Shown: positions 6,258 to 13,413 of the stretch, piece by piece
How positions within the stretch are numbered: the stretch's first letter is position 1
Layout: each line of letters begins with the position of its first letter
NCBI GenBank assembly: GCA_029776555.1
Contig: JAKOSZ010000244.1
Location: 1-13,413 of the forward strand
DNA from: Bacillota bacterium
GTDB lineage: Bacteria; Bacillota; Clostridia; Acetivibrionales; JAKOSZ01
Direction of reading: 5' to 3'
DNA: 13,413 nt
Translations under genes and position numbers: made by a program
The notes under the pieces: generated by a model
Database searches by the model: none
Seen by the model: the letters and a program-made list of their open reading frames with translations, nothing else
What the model was told of the DNA's origin: nothing

Positions 6258-7718
6258 TTATCCCTCACCCGCGGCCTTTTTTACCGCCAGCCTGTAAAGC
6301 TCCATGTAGCTTTCGGCGGGTTTTGCCCAGGAGAAGTCCATTTCCATGGCTGCCTTCACAAGTTTCCTCCATTCCGCCGGCTCCCGGCGGTAAAGCCTCA
6401 AGGCCCTGTCCAGGGCATTTTTGAACTCTGTCACGCTGTAGTCTTTAAAACAGAATCCGTTGCCCCTTTCCGGGTCACTGTCGTAGTCCGCAACAGTATC
6501 GGCAAGGCCTCCCGTAACCCTGACCACAGGTATGGTTCCGTATTTGAGGCCGATTATCTGTCCCAGGCCGCAGGGTTCGAACTTGGACGGCATGAGGAAA
6601 ATATCGCTGCCCGCATATATCCTCCTGGCCAACCTTTCATTGAAGCCCAGGTAAAGCCCCACCATTGAAGGGTAGTTCTCCCTGGCAGCCTTTAGCGCCT
6701 CTTCCAGGTGCCTGTCCCCCGAACCCAGGACCGCCAGCTGAACCCCTTCCTTTACCAAATCCTCAACAATATCCAGCACCAGGTCCAGTCCCTTTTGTCC
6801 CGTCAGCCTGGAGACAATGCCCAGAAGCGGCGCGTCACAGACCTCAATGCCCAGCTCGTTTTGCAGGGCGTGCTTGTTTTCCCTTTTGGCCTCGGGAGAA
6901 TCGGCGGAGTAGTTTTTAAAAATTGCCGGATCGGTCTCCGGGTTGAAGTCGCCGTAATTAATCCCGTTTAAAATGCCGTAGAGGTCCTGAGCCCTCTTTT
7001 TAAGAAGACCGTCCAAACCTTCCCCGTATTCTTCGGTCTGAATCTCCCGGGCGTAGGTTTTGCTCACCGTGTTAATGACATCGGCGTATACCAGCCCCGC
7101 TTTCATAAAACTGAACAACCCGTAGAACTCTACTTTTTCAGGGTTAAAAACCTCGTAAGGGACATTGAAAAGCCCTGTAACATTGGCGGGGAAATTGCCC
7201 TGGTATTCCAGGTTGTGAATGGTGAAAACCGTCGCCATTGCCTTGTAAAACGGGTCTTTTGGCCGGTACTTCTCCTTAAGCAGCATACAGACCGGCCCCG
7301 TGTGCCAGTCGTTCAAATGAATGACATCGGGCTTGAAGTTTATCCTGGGCAGCATCTGAACAACTGAGCAGCAAAAAAAGGCAAACCGCTCGGCGTCGTC
7401 CCCATGGCAGTAGATGCCTTGTCTGTCAAAGTAATGATAGTTGTCTATAAAATAAACGGGCAACCCGTTTTGAAAACCGACAGCGTCTCCATTGAGTTCA
7501 GATTTCCTAATTATGCACGTCTCTGTCCTGTAGCCCATTCTAACGGGAAAGTCCGCCATGTATTCCATGGGACTCCTTACGGTTTTATACCTGGGCATGA
7601 CTATTCTCACGTCATTGCCCATACTTGCCAGCCACAGAGGGAGGGAGCCTGAAACATCGGCAAGACCGCCGGTTTTCGCAAAAGGCGCCGCTTCAGCCGA
7701 GACAAACAGTACTTTCAA
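6258..7718 (-). CDS. glgA: Glycogen (starch) synthase, ADP-glucose type, GT5 family
   Basis: Transfers glucose from ADP-glucose to the end of an alpha-1,4-glucan, building cytoplasmic glycogen. The 486-residue product begins MKVLFVSAEAAPFAKTGGLADV with the substrate-binding K15-TGGL. The linker to the second Rossmann domain is followed by VSRLTGQKGLDLV (about 302-314). The C-terminal active-site block reads SKFEPCGLGQIIGLKYGT, then VRVTGGLADTV, with E381 as the conserved GT-B glutamate. I chose the TTG at 7718 because AGGTGAT lies seven bases upstream and this start reproduces the family N-terminus, including lysine 15. A GTG four codons earlier (7730) is part of that ribosome binding site. 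No other glg genes (glgB, glgC, glgD, glgP) are in the window, so the pathway must be completed elsewhere. It follows the HD-GYP gene by 100 bases. Confidence 0.95.
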   Translation of the reverse strand: MKVLFVSAEAAPFAKTGGLADVSGSLPLWLASMGNDVRIVMPRYKTVRSPMEYMADFPVRMGYRTETCIIRKSELNGDAVGFQNGLPVYFIDNYHYFDRQGIYCHGDDAERFAFFCCSVVQMLPRINFKPDVIHLNDWHTGPVCMLLKEKYRPKDPFYKAMATVFTIHNLEYQGNFPANVTGLFNVPYEVFNPEKVEFYGLFSFMKAGLVYADVINTVSKTYAREIQTEEYGEGLDGLLKKRAQDLYGILNGINYGDFNPETDPAIFKNYSADSPEAKRENKHALQNELGIEVCDAPLLGIVSRLTGQKGLDLVLDIVEDLVKEGVQLAVLGSGDRHLEEALKAARENYPSMVGLYLGFNERLARRIYAGSDIFLMPSKFEPCGLGQIIGLKYGTIPVVRVTGGLADTVADYDSDPERGNGFCFKDYSVTEFKNALDRALRLYRREPAEWRKLVKAAMEMDFSWAKPAESYMELYRLAVKKAAGEG

Positions 7719-7762
7719 ACTGTCAATCACCTGCTTTCGTCAAATCCCGTCGCTGAAATTAA

Positions 7763-7789
7763 GCCAAAAGAGTCAGCTCTCTCTTTTGC
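7763..7789 (-). other. Hairpin in the HD-GYP/glgA gap
   Basis: On the minus strand, GCAAAAGAG pairs with CTCTTTTGGC (one bulged G) around an eight-base loop. The stem lies in the 100-base gap between the HD-GYP stop and the glgA start and is followed by TTAATTT rather than a clean T-run. It could be a weak terminator of the upstream gene or a leader hairpin of glgA; the sequence does not decide. Confidence 0.35.
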
Positions 7790-7818
7790 GGGTCCTTTCG
7801 TAGGTTTCCCCCTGCCCC

Positions 7819-9339
7819 TTATTTTATTCCAAAAATCTGCTTGCTGACGTCTATAAATATGGCGGCTATTTTAGGGTCAAACTGGCTTCCGCTGCACCTT
7901 TCTATCTCGCTTAAAGCCTCTTCCACCGACATCCCCTTTCTGTAAGGCCTGTCATTGGTCATAGCGTCAAAAGCGTCGGCAACACAAAGGATTTTGGCGT
8001 GTTCACATATTTCAGCGCCTTTTAACCCGTATGGATAGCCGTTGCCGTCATACCTTTCATGGTGCTGGAGTATGGCTTCCAATCCGCCCTTTAGGAACTC
8101 CACGTCCTTTAGGATGTTGTAGGCAATTACCGGGTGGTTCTTGATTATCTCAAACTCCTGTTTTGTAAGGGCTCCACCCTTATTAAGGATGCCGGTGGGA
8201 ATGCCAATCTTGCCGATGTCATGAAGTATTGCGGCGTACCTCAGCACTTCAATGTAACTCTTGCTGTAGCCCATGTTTTCAGCAATGACACAGGCTATTT
8301 CCATCACCCTCTGGCAGTGGTTCCTCGTATAGACGTCGTTGGCTTCCACCGCCCTGGCCAAAGCCATAACCGTTTGCAGGTACCCCGTGTTTATCTCCTC
8401 ATTGTACTTCATGAGCTCAAGGTTTTTTTGTTTCAACTCTTCCTTTATCAAGTTCAGTTCTTTGTTATAGGCGTTGAGCTCCGCGTTTACTTTCGCCGTC
8501 TCCCTGTATAAAGCCTCAATCTCCAGTTTTTGAGCATACATGCTGTTGTACATTTCCGCGTTTTTAATTGATATGGCCGCGTACACAGCCAGGTTCTCAA
8601 GAAAGTCCACGTTAACGTCCAAAAAGGTTCCCGGCACTCCGCTTTCAATAAACAGAACCCCTACGGTTTCGCCGGAGACATTGAGGGGGATGGCCATTTT
8701 GTCTCCCCATATGCTCCTGGATTTTATGAACATGTTTACGCTGACAATGGTTTTTTTGGACCTTAAGCACCTCATTATAACCGAATCTTCAGGTATTTCT
8801 CTCCCCACTTCGTTTAAGACCACATTGCCGAACTCATACTTGCATATGAGTTTACCGGTGTTCTTGTCCATGAAATTGATCAGATACCTGTCACAGCCGG
8901 AAAACTTGTTAAACACATTGTAGATGTATTCAATGATGACGGATACGTCCAGGGTGGAAGTGATTATCTGGGAAGCCTCTTTTAAAGCTGCCAGTTCTTC
9001 GTTTTTCCGCCTGACCTCCAGCTTCATTTTCTTCATTTCACGGGAGAGTTCCGGTTTCTCGTATTTGAGAGATTGTTTGGCAAAAAAGAAATTTCCCGCT
9101 CTCTTTTTTCTCTCTGCACCGGGACCGCCGGGAAATTTCAAGCCCATCCCCACCGGGGACAAAACTCCTGTCCTGTTTTTAACAGCAAGGACATTCATTG
9201 TGACAAACAACATGCATACGGTCAGCGCGCAATTAAAATATGTGCCTTCCTTCCCCAAAAGACTTTCAAGCAAAAGACAGAAAAGCAAAGCCAAAATCAC
9301 AGACATTATGACATAATGGGATGCTATGTACTTTTTCAC
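7819..9339 (-). CDS. Membrane GAF/HD-GYP protein, probable cyclic-di-GMP phosphodiesterase
   Basis: A 506-residue protein with two N-terminal membrane segments (about 8-28 and 35-54) and a basic segment and coiled coil (about 75-125). A GAF sensor domain follows at about 126-262 (LINFMDKNTGKL, then MAIPLNVSGETVGVLFIES), then a second coiled coil (about 265-315). The C-terminal HD-GYP domain spans about 318-500. Metal and catalytic motifs are intact: H341, HDIGKIGIP (373-381, HD at 373-374), NHP (401-403), HHERYDGNGYPYGLKG (426-441, GYP at 434-436) and ADAFDAMTNDRPYR (454-467). Family members hydrolyse cyclic di-GMP, so the likely role is to lower it in response to a small-molecule or redox cue sensed by GAF. 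The start is GTG with TTAGGAG nine bases upstream. It lies upstream of glgA, and 231 bases of AT-rich sequence separate it from the htrA terminator. I found no convincing promoter or riboswitch there. Confidence 0.9.
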   Translation of the reverse strand: MKKYIASHYVIMSVILALLFCLLLESLLGKEGTYFNCALTVCMLFVTMNVLAVKNRTGVLSPVGMGLKFPGGPGAERKKRAGNFFFAKQSLKYEKPELSREMKKMKLEVRRKNEELAALKEASQIITSTLDVSVIIEYIYNVFNKFSGCDRYLINFMDKNTGKLICKYEFGNVVLNEVGREIPEDSVIMRCLRSKKTIVSVNMFIKSRSIWGDKMAIPLNVSGETVGVLFIESGVPGTFLDVNVDFLENLAVYAAISIKNAEMYNSMYAQKLEIEALYRETAKVNAELNAYNKELNLIKEELKQKNLELMKYNEEINTGYLQTVMALARAVEANDVYTRNHCQRVMEIACVIAENMGYSKSYIEVLRYAAILHDIGKIGIPTGILNKGGALTKQEFEIIKNHPVIAYNILKDVEFLKGGLEAILQHHERYDGNGYPYGLKGAEICEHAKILCVADAFDAMTNDRPYRKGMSVEEALSEIERCSGSQFDPKIAAIFIDVSKQIFGIK

Positions 9340-9570
9340 CTTTTTTTCTCCTAAGTTAGTTACCTATAGTCGTCTTCAGTTTCTGTTAATTTACTGTTTT
9401 GTAACAATATGTTGCTGCCTCATATGTTAAGACTCTGCAAGAACGAACTGCTTTATGCTGCTTGGGGGCAACGCCTAAAATTCAACAATCAATTACATTA
9501 TCTGGCACACTAATTATTTTATATTCTACATTATTGGAAAAAACCCTTTTTTAAATGACATGATTGTTAA

Positions 9571-9600
9571 AAAAAAGACTGCCTTTCGGCAGTCTTTTTT
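9571..9600 (-). terminator. Strong intrinsic terminator of the htrA unit
   Basis: A perfect 13-base-pair stem (arms 9571-9583 and 9588-9600, core GACTGCC/GGCAGTC) with a four-base loop, flanked by A-run and T-run arms. It lies 13 bases past the htrA stop on the minus strand. The symmetric A/T flanks mean it could also work in the other direction. Confidence 0.92.
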
Positions 9601-9612
9601 AAGCTAATCCGC

Positions 9613-11142
9613 TTAACCCTTGTCCTCGGCCAGTTCTACCTTGAACTTCAGTGTCTCGCCGTTTCGGTACACCTCTACATCAACCACATCCCCGGGCTTG
9701 TGTTTTTTCCTCAACTCATAGAGCTCATCTATGGTTTTGACCCTTTGCCCGTCGAACTTCGTTATAATGTCGTTAGCCCTGATGCCTGCCCTGTAAGCCG
9801 CTCCAAACCTGATAACCTCCTCTACCCAGAGCCCTTCGGGAAGTCCGTTCTTTTTCGCCACTTCGGCTGTGAAATCCGTGGCAATTAACACATTCAGTAC
9901 CGGGGGCCTGCCCTGGACATAGCCTAAATTTATCAGGCTTTCAACTATCTCTTTGGCCTTGTTCACCGGTATGGCAAAACCCATTCCTTCAAAGCCTTCG
10001 CCGGCTTTAAGGGTATTTATCCCTATAACCTCGCCCCTGGAATTGGCCAGTGCTCCGCCGCTGTTGCCCCTGTTTATTGAAGCATCGGTCTGTATGAGCT
10101 TCAGCTCCTCGCCTCCGCCTTCTACCTGGTAATTCCTTTCAAGGCCGCTTATTACCCCCGCAGTCACCGAACCCATGAATTCCAGGCCGGCAGGGTTACC
10201 TATGGCAACAGCCACTTCGCCCACCTTAAGTTTGTCCGAATCGCCCAGTATGGCCGCCTGCAGGCCTTCGGCGTTTATTTTTATCACCGCCAAATCGGTC
10301 TTCCAATCGGTTCCCACCACTTCCGCCTCAAGGGGCTCATCTTTCCGGCTGGGAAGGAAGACCTCTATTTTAGCCCCATTTCTGATTTTCCCCGTATTGG
10401 AGTCAATGACGTTGCTTATTACGTGGTTGTTGGTCATAATGTAGCCGTCTTCCCTGATAATAATCCCGGATCCCACTCCCATGTTCTGTCCAAAGAAAAG
10501 GCTGTTGGCAGGATAGGTTACCCTGATGCCCACCACCGAGGGGCCAACCTTTGCGGCCACAGCGGCAACTACCGAGTCGGTCTGCCCCACAATCTCAATC
10601 TTGCCATAGCTCCCGTTCTGAGGCGGAGTATATACCTTCGTAGAGGAGATCTTGCCAATATACCTTTCCACAAGGGGACTTATCACCGGTTGCAGCGCTG
10701 TCATGAACACAGCCGTTATGAGCCCGCCCAGGATTGAACAGACCAGGCCCACCGCGATAAGCTTAAGTACTCCATGGCGGTCGCTTCCCCTGGGCTTGCG
10801 GTACTTCTCGGTATAAAAGGGCGGATTCTTCTGCAAAACGGACTCGGACCGGCTTTGAGCCACCTCCGGCTGATCCGCCGCAGCGGCCTGGTCCGGTGCC
10901 ATGCCGGCCGGGTAATCCCCCTTTATATCCTCAAAATTATCGGTATTCACCTGTTCCGAATCCCCGTCTGAAAGCTGAGAGGCCAAAAGGTTTTCAGCCT
11001 CTTTTGTATCCGGTGAAGCAGGAGTCGTTTCCGCCTGTTCTGCCGGGCTTGTCTCCGCCGATTGCGTGAGTTTGTCTTCAGCAGCGTTTTTGTCCTCTGC
11101 CCTGTTTTCATCCCTGTATTCGTTCAGGTCGGCGTTATTCAT
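9613..11142 (-). CDS. htrA: Membrane-anchored HtrA/DegP-type serine protease with PDZ domain
   Basis: Envelope quality-control protease (S1C family) that degrades misfolded extracytoplasmic proteins. Numbering is from the ATG at 11142 (509 residues). An acidic, low-complexity cytoplasmic region (about 1-105) is followed by a basic stop-transfer flank and one membrane segment (about 126-150). The trypsin-like domain has the intact triad H240 (MTNNHVIS), D283 (KTDLAVIKI) and S361 (RGNSGGAL). A single PDZ domain (about 412-505, with AGIRANDIITKFDGQRV) ends the protein. I chose this ATG because AGGAGGAG lies nine bases upstream; a TTG three codons earlier directly abuts that site. It follows the two-component pair on the same strand by 93 bases, as in Firmicute css/wal-type loci where an htrA gene sits beside its stress-sensing kinase. 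The long acidic N-terminus is unusual in length but common in Firmicute HtrA proteins. Confidence 0.94.
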   Translation of the reverse strand: MNNADLNEYRDENRAEDKNAAEDKLTQSAETSPAEQAETTPASPDTKEAENLLASQLSDGDSEQVNTDNFEDIKGDYPAGMAPDQAAAADQPEVAQSRSESVLQKNPPFYTEKYRKPRGSDRHGVLKLIAVGLVCSILGGLITAVFMTALQPVISPLVERYIGKISSTKVYTPPQNGSYGKIEIVGQTDSVVAAVAAKVGPSVVGIRVTYPANSLFFGQNMGVGSGIIIREDGYIMTNNHVISNVIDSNTGKIRNGAKIEVFLPSRKDEPLEAEVVGTDWKTDLAVIKINAEGLQAAILGDSDKLKVGEVAVAIGNPAGLEFMGSVTAGVISGLERNYQVEGGGEELKLIQTDASINRGNSGGALANSRGEVIGINTLKAGEGFEGMGFAIPVNKAKEIVESLINLGYVQGRPPVLNVLIATDFTAEVAKKNGLPEGLWVEEVIRFGAAYRAGIRANDIITKFDGQRVKTIDELYELRKKHKPGDVVDVEVYRNGETLKFKVELAEDKG

Positions 11143-11187
11143 ACCTGTCAACTCCTCCTGTCAATATCTCCTTTAATTTTAAAGGCT

Positions 11188-11220
11188 CTTTTTTAAAAAA
11201 GTATGAATAATTTGTTAACA
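11188..11220 (-). promoter_or_regulatory. Possible htrA promoter overlapping a 14-base palindrome
   Basis: CTTTTTTAAAAAAG (11188-11201) is a perfect palindrome. On the minus strand, TTAACA (11213-11218) and TAAAAA (11190-11195, inside the palindrome) are 17 bases apart and could serve as -35 and -10 for htrA, whose ATG is at 11142. The eight-base palindrome TGTTAACA (11213-11220) overlaps the -35. The palindromes could bind the response regulator encoded upstream, or simply be AT-rich promoter DNA. It lacks a GC-rich stem and so does not look like a good terminator for the kinase gene. Confidence 0.35.
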
Positions 11221-11235
11221 TTATGGCCCGGGCTC

Positions 11236-12693
11236 CTAAGCCCTTTTCAGGGTGAAGGTGAACTTGCTGCCCTTGCCCGGCTCGCTCTCAACCCATATCT
11301 CCTGCCTGTGCTCGTTTATTATGTTCTTAATTATGGCAAGGCCGAGGCCCGTGCCGCTCTTGTCCTTTCCCCTGGACTTGTCGGATTGGTAAAACCTCTC
11401 CCCTATGAAGTCAATTTCGTCTTTTTCTATGCCCATACCGTCGTCTTCCACCGATACAAAGACCCTTTCTTTTGAAACCGCTGTGGAGACCCTTATCCTT
11501 CCGCCCGGATCGGTGAATTTTATGGCGTTGTGCAAAAGGTTCAACACAACCCTTTCTATTGCGTCGGGATCGGCGTTGACATAGGTAGATTCCTCTTCAA
11601 AGAAGGCCTCTACCTGGAGGTTTTTCCCCACTATCAGGTTTTCCAGCTTTATCACCGTCCGCCTTAAGAGCTCGTTAATCTCAAAGTCCCTCATGTCAAG
11701 GGAGAGTTCCCCGGCTTCCATTTTGGCCAGGTCCAGGAGGTCGTTGACAAGCCTGTTGAGCCTTTCCGTTTCTTCCTTTACAATGCCCAGGTATGTCTCA
11801 TGCCTCTCCGACGGAATGGTTCCGTCCAGTATTCCCTCCACGAATCCCCTGATGGTGGTCATGGGGGTCCTCAATTCGTGGGACACGTTGGCAATAAAAC
11901 TCCTCCTTACCTCTTCAAGCTTTTGCAGCGCCGATGCCATCTGGTTGAAGCTTACCGCCAGCTCCCCTATTTCATCCCTGGACCTTATGTCAAGCCGGTT
12001 TTGGAACTCGCCGTTGGCAATCACTCTGGCCGCGCTTTTTATCTGCTTCAGGGGCTTTGATAAGGTCTTGGAAAAGACATAGACCAGCAGGGCCGAAACT
12101 GCTAAAGATATGAACACGGAAGTCAAAAACAGTCTGAAAACCGTAGACCTGGCCCTTTGAAGCTCCGGAATGGGCGTGTGGAAATAGATCGCCCCAATTA
12201 CTTCCTTTCCCTGCCTGAATATGGGCTTGGCAATGGTGAGCCATGGCCCCTCCCCGTCGTCAAAAAAGCCGTAAAAGTCGCCCTTTAAGCTTATCTCCCG
12301 CCCCGACATAACCCTTTCATACTGCCTCTTGTCGGGCAGCAGGGGATAGCCCGTGTCGTCAATAAGGTTCTGGGTTATTCTCTTAGGCAGCGCCGGTTCC
12401 GAGTGAAAAATATGGCCGTTTTTCTCCACAATCCAGATCATGGAGTTGGAGTAGCTGCTGAAAAACTCCATGGAACGCTCAAAGACAATCCGGGCGGCCA
12501 GGTTTTCATAGCTGCCGAGATAGGCCAGAAAGTAGTTCTCCACCCTTTTCGCGCTGTTTTCAACCAGCTGCACCTTGTCCTTCACTGCGTAATCGCTTAA
12601 AAAATAGTAGAGTATGCCTCCAGCCACCAGGAAGCCGAAAACCAGCAGGAGAGAAAACATGGCCATCAGCTTGCCGAATATGGACTTAAGCAT
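11236..12693 (-). CDS. Membrane sensor histidine kinase (HAMP-HisKA-HATPase)
   Basis: A 485-residue kinase with two membrane segments (about 9-33 and 185-208) enclosing an extracytoplasmic domain of about 150 residues. That domain ends in a PAS/Cache-like pattern (WLTIAKPIF, then VIGAIYFHTP). HAMP follows at about 206-258. HisKA contains the phospho-accepting H272 in FIANVSHELRTPMTTIRG. The ATPase domain shows the N box NLLHNAIKF (385-393), G1 DDGMGI (417-422), F box FIGERFYQ and G2 GTGLGLAI (447-454). The architecture is that of PhoR/ResE/CssS-type kinases. I chose the ATG at 12693: it shares one base with the regulator's TGA stop (TGATG) and has GAGG seven bases upstream. A GTG one codon earlier is possible. 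It is translationally coupled to the regulator, and htrA follows, which suggests an envelope-stress input. Confidence 0.94.
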   Translation of the reverse strand: MLKSIFGKLMAMFSLLLVFGFLVAGGILYYFLSDYAVKDKVQLVENSAKRVENYFLAYLGSYENLAARIVFERSMEFFSSYSNSMIWIVEKNGHIFHSEPALPKRITQNLIDDTGYPLLPDKRQYERVMSGREISLKGDFYGFFDDGEGPWLTIAKPIFRQGKEVIGAIYFHTPIPELQRARSTVFRLFLTSVFISLAVSALLVYVFSKTLSKPLKQIKSAARVIANGEFQNRLDIRSRDEIGELAVSFNQMASALQKLEEVRRSFIANVSHELRTPMTTIRGFVEGILDGTIPSERHETYLGIVKEETERLNRLVNDLLDLAKMEAGELSLDMRDFEINELLRRTVIKLENLIVGKNLQVEAFFEEESTYVNADPDAIERVVLNLLHNAIKFTDPGGRIRVSTAVSKERVFVSVEDDGMGIEKDEIDFIGERFYQSDKSRGKDKSGTGLGLAIIKNIINEHRQEIWVESEPGKGSKFTFTLKRA

Positions 12694-13379
12694 CACTTCA
12701 CCTCAAACTTGTACCCTACCCCCCAAACGGTTTTAAGCTGCCAGTTCTGGTTGGCGCCTTCCAGCTTTTCCCTGAGCCTTTTTATGTGGACATCCACTGT
12801 CCTGGAATCGCCGTAGAAGTCAAATCCCCAGACATTCTCCAGCAGCTGTTCCCTGGTAAAGACCTTGTTGGGATTTGACGCCAGGTAGTAAAGCAGCTCA
12901 AGCTCTTTCGGGGGCAGTTCGATTTCCCTCTCATTGGCCTTTACCGTGTAATTGCTCTTGTTTATTACAAGGTTGGGGTAAACAATCTCCTGTTCGTCGG
13001 AGTCCTTGTGTTCGTACCTTCTCAGCACGGCCCTGACCCTGGCAACCAGTTCTTTGGGCTCAAAGGGTTTCACCATGTAGTCGTCAGCCCCCAGCTCAAG
13101 CCCAAGTACCTTGTCAAAGGTTTCCCCTTTTGCCGTGAGCATAATTATGGGGATGTTGCTGATTTTTCTGATTTCCCTGCAGACCTGCCATCCGTCCATG
13201 CCCGGCAGCATTATATCCAGTATGATCAGGTTGGGCGCCAGTTTCCTGAAGGACTCAACAGCCTCTGAGCCGCTGTTGGCGATAAAGGCCTGGTAGCCGT
13301 CCTTTTCCAGGTAAAGCCTTACCAGCTCACAGATGTTTACATCGTCATCCACCACGAGCACTTTCGCTCCGCTTCCCAA
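12693..13379 (-). CDS. OmpR/PhoB-family response regulator
   Basis: A 228-residue DNA-binding regulator, partner of the kinase encoded immediately downstream. The receiver domain (about 5-120) has the acidic pocket VVDDD (DDD at 11-13), phosphorylation site D55 in LIILDIMLPGMDGW, T82 in IIMLTAKG and K104 in DDYMVKPFEP. The winged-helix output domain (about 131-226) has ELPPKELELLYYLASNPN, the recognition-helix block SRTVDVHIKRLREKL and the wing WGVGYKFE. I chose the TTG at 13379 because AAGGAGG lies eight bases upstream. A TTG seven codons earlier (13400) stands on an in-frame stop and has no site. The promoter must lie beyond the window edge. Gene order regulator-kinase-htrA resembles CssRS or WalRK loci, but the sequence alone does not prove orthology. 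Confidence 0.94.
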   Translation of the reverse strand: MGSGAKVLVVDDDVNICELVRLYLEKDGYQAFIANSGSEAVESFRKLAPNLIILDIMLPGMDGWQVCREIRKISNIPIIMLTAKGETFDKVLGLELGADDYMVKPFEPKELVARVRAVLRRYEHKDSDEQEIVYPNLVINKSNYTVKANEREIELPPKELELLYYLASNPNKVFTREQLLENVWGFDFYGDSRTVDVHIKRLREKLEGANQNWQLKTVWGVGYKFEVK

Positions 13380-13413
13380 TTCCCCCGCCTCCTTGTCCAA
13401 CGTCTACACACGC

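Noticed and set aside
7735..7818. A cyclic-di-GMP-I riboswitch in the glgA leader (minus strand shows GGGGAAACC, GAAA and CCGCAAAA in a suggestive order)
   Set aside because: The strands flanking AAACC and CGCAAA do not pair, the GAAA-capped stem is only three base pairs, and the conserved 3' block of that riboswitch is missing.
1..13413. CRISPR array, tRNA or rRNA genes, insertion sequences, prophage or toxin-antitoxin genes
   Set aside because: No regularly spaced repeats, cloverleaf-like sequences, transposase-like proteins or phage-type genes were seen anywhere in the window.

Overview
The window looks like chromosomal core DNA from an endospore-forming Clostridia-type Firmicute. This is inferred from a 22-codon spoVM-like gene next to rpmB, a zinc-finger (C+) L28 protein, strong AGGAGG-type ribosome binding sites with frequent TTG/GTG starts, an FtsA-like protein of a type I associate with Peptococcaceae-like clostridia, and a group II intron remnant. 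No species is claimed. Base composition is close to even, and coding density is high except between 1742 and 2211 and between 9340 and 9612.

Left part (1-3324). RNase HI (rnhA) and pyrroline-5-carboxylate reductase (proC) form a minus-strand pair, with proC first. A divergent intergenic region carries promoter-like sequences for proC and for rpmB (ribosomal protein L28, plus strand). rpmB ends in a clear intrinsic terminator. Just behind it, on the same strand, lies what looks like the decayed 3' end (domains V-VI) of a group II intron of the class that targets terminators. Facing rpmB is a very short gene on the minus strand, at 2014-2082, whose product matches the sporulation peptide SpoVM. 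Upstream of it on the same strand is a small GlsB/YeaQ-type membrane protein. A plus-strand gene for a membrane-anchored exported protein of unknown function follows.

Middle part (3325-9339). Four minus-strand genes, in transcription order: a GAF/HD-GYP membrane protein (probable cyclic-di-GMP phosphodiesterase), glycogen synthase GlgA, endonuclease III, and a 714-residue FtsA-like ATPase whose C-terminal half is a chain of beta-grasp (ThiS/MoaD-like) segments. The gaps are 60-100 bases, so they may be partly co-transcribed, but they do not form one obvious pathway.

Right part (9571-13413). A minus-strand unit encodes an OmpR-family response regulator, a HAMP/HisKA sensor kinase (overlapping by one base) and a membrane-anchored HtrA-type serine protease with a PDZ domain, closed by a strong hairpin terminator. 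The arrangement suggests an envelope or secretion-stress circuit. A 14-base perfect palindrome lies in the htrA promoter region.

The most noteworthy items are the spoVM-like gene, the group II intron remnant after the rpmB terminator, and the FtsA/beta-grasp fusion. The other genes are recognisable members of common families. Several starts were moved from the longest open frame on the basis of Shine-Dalgarno position and match to family N-termini.
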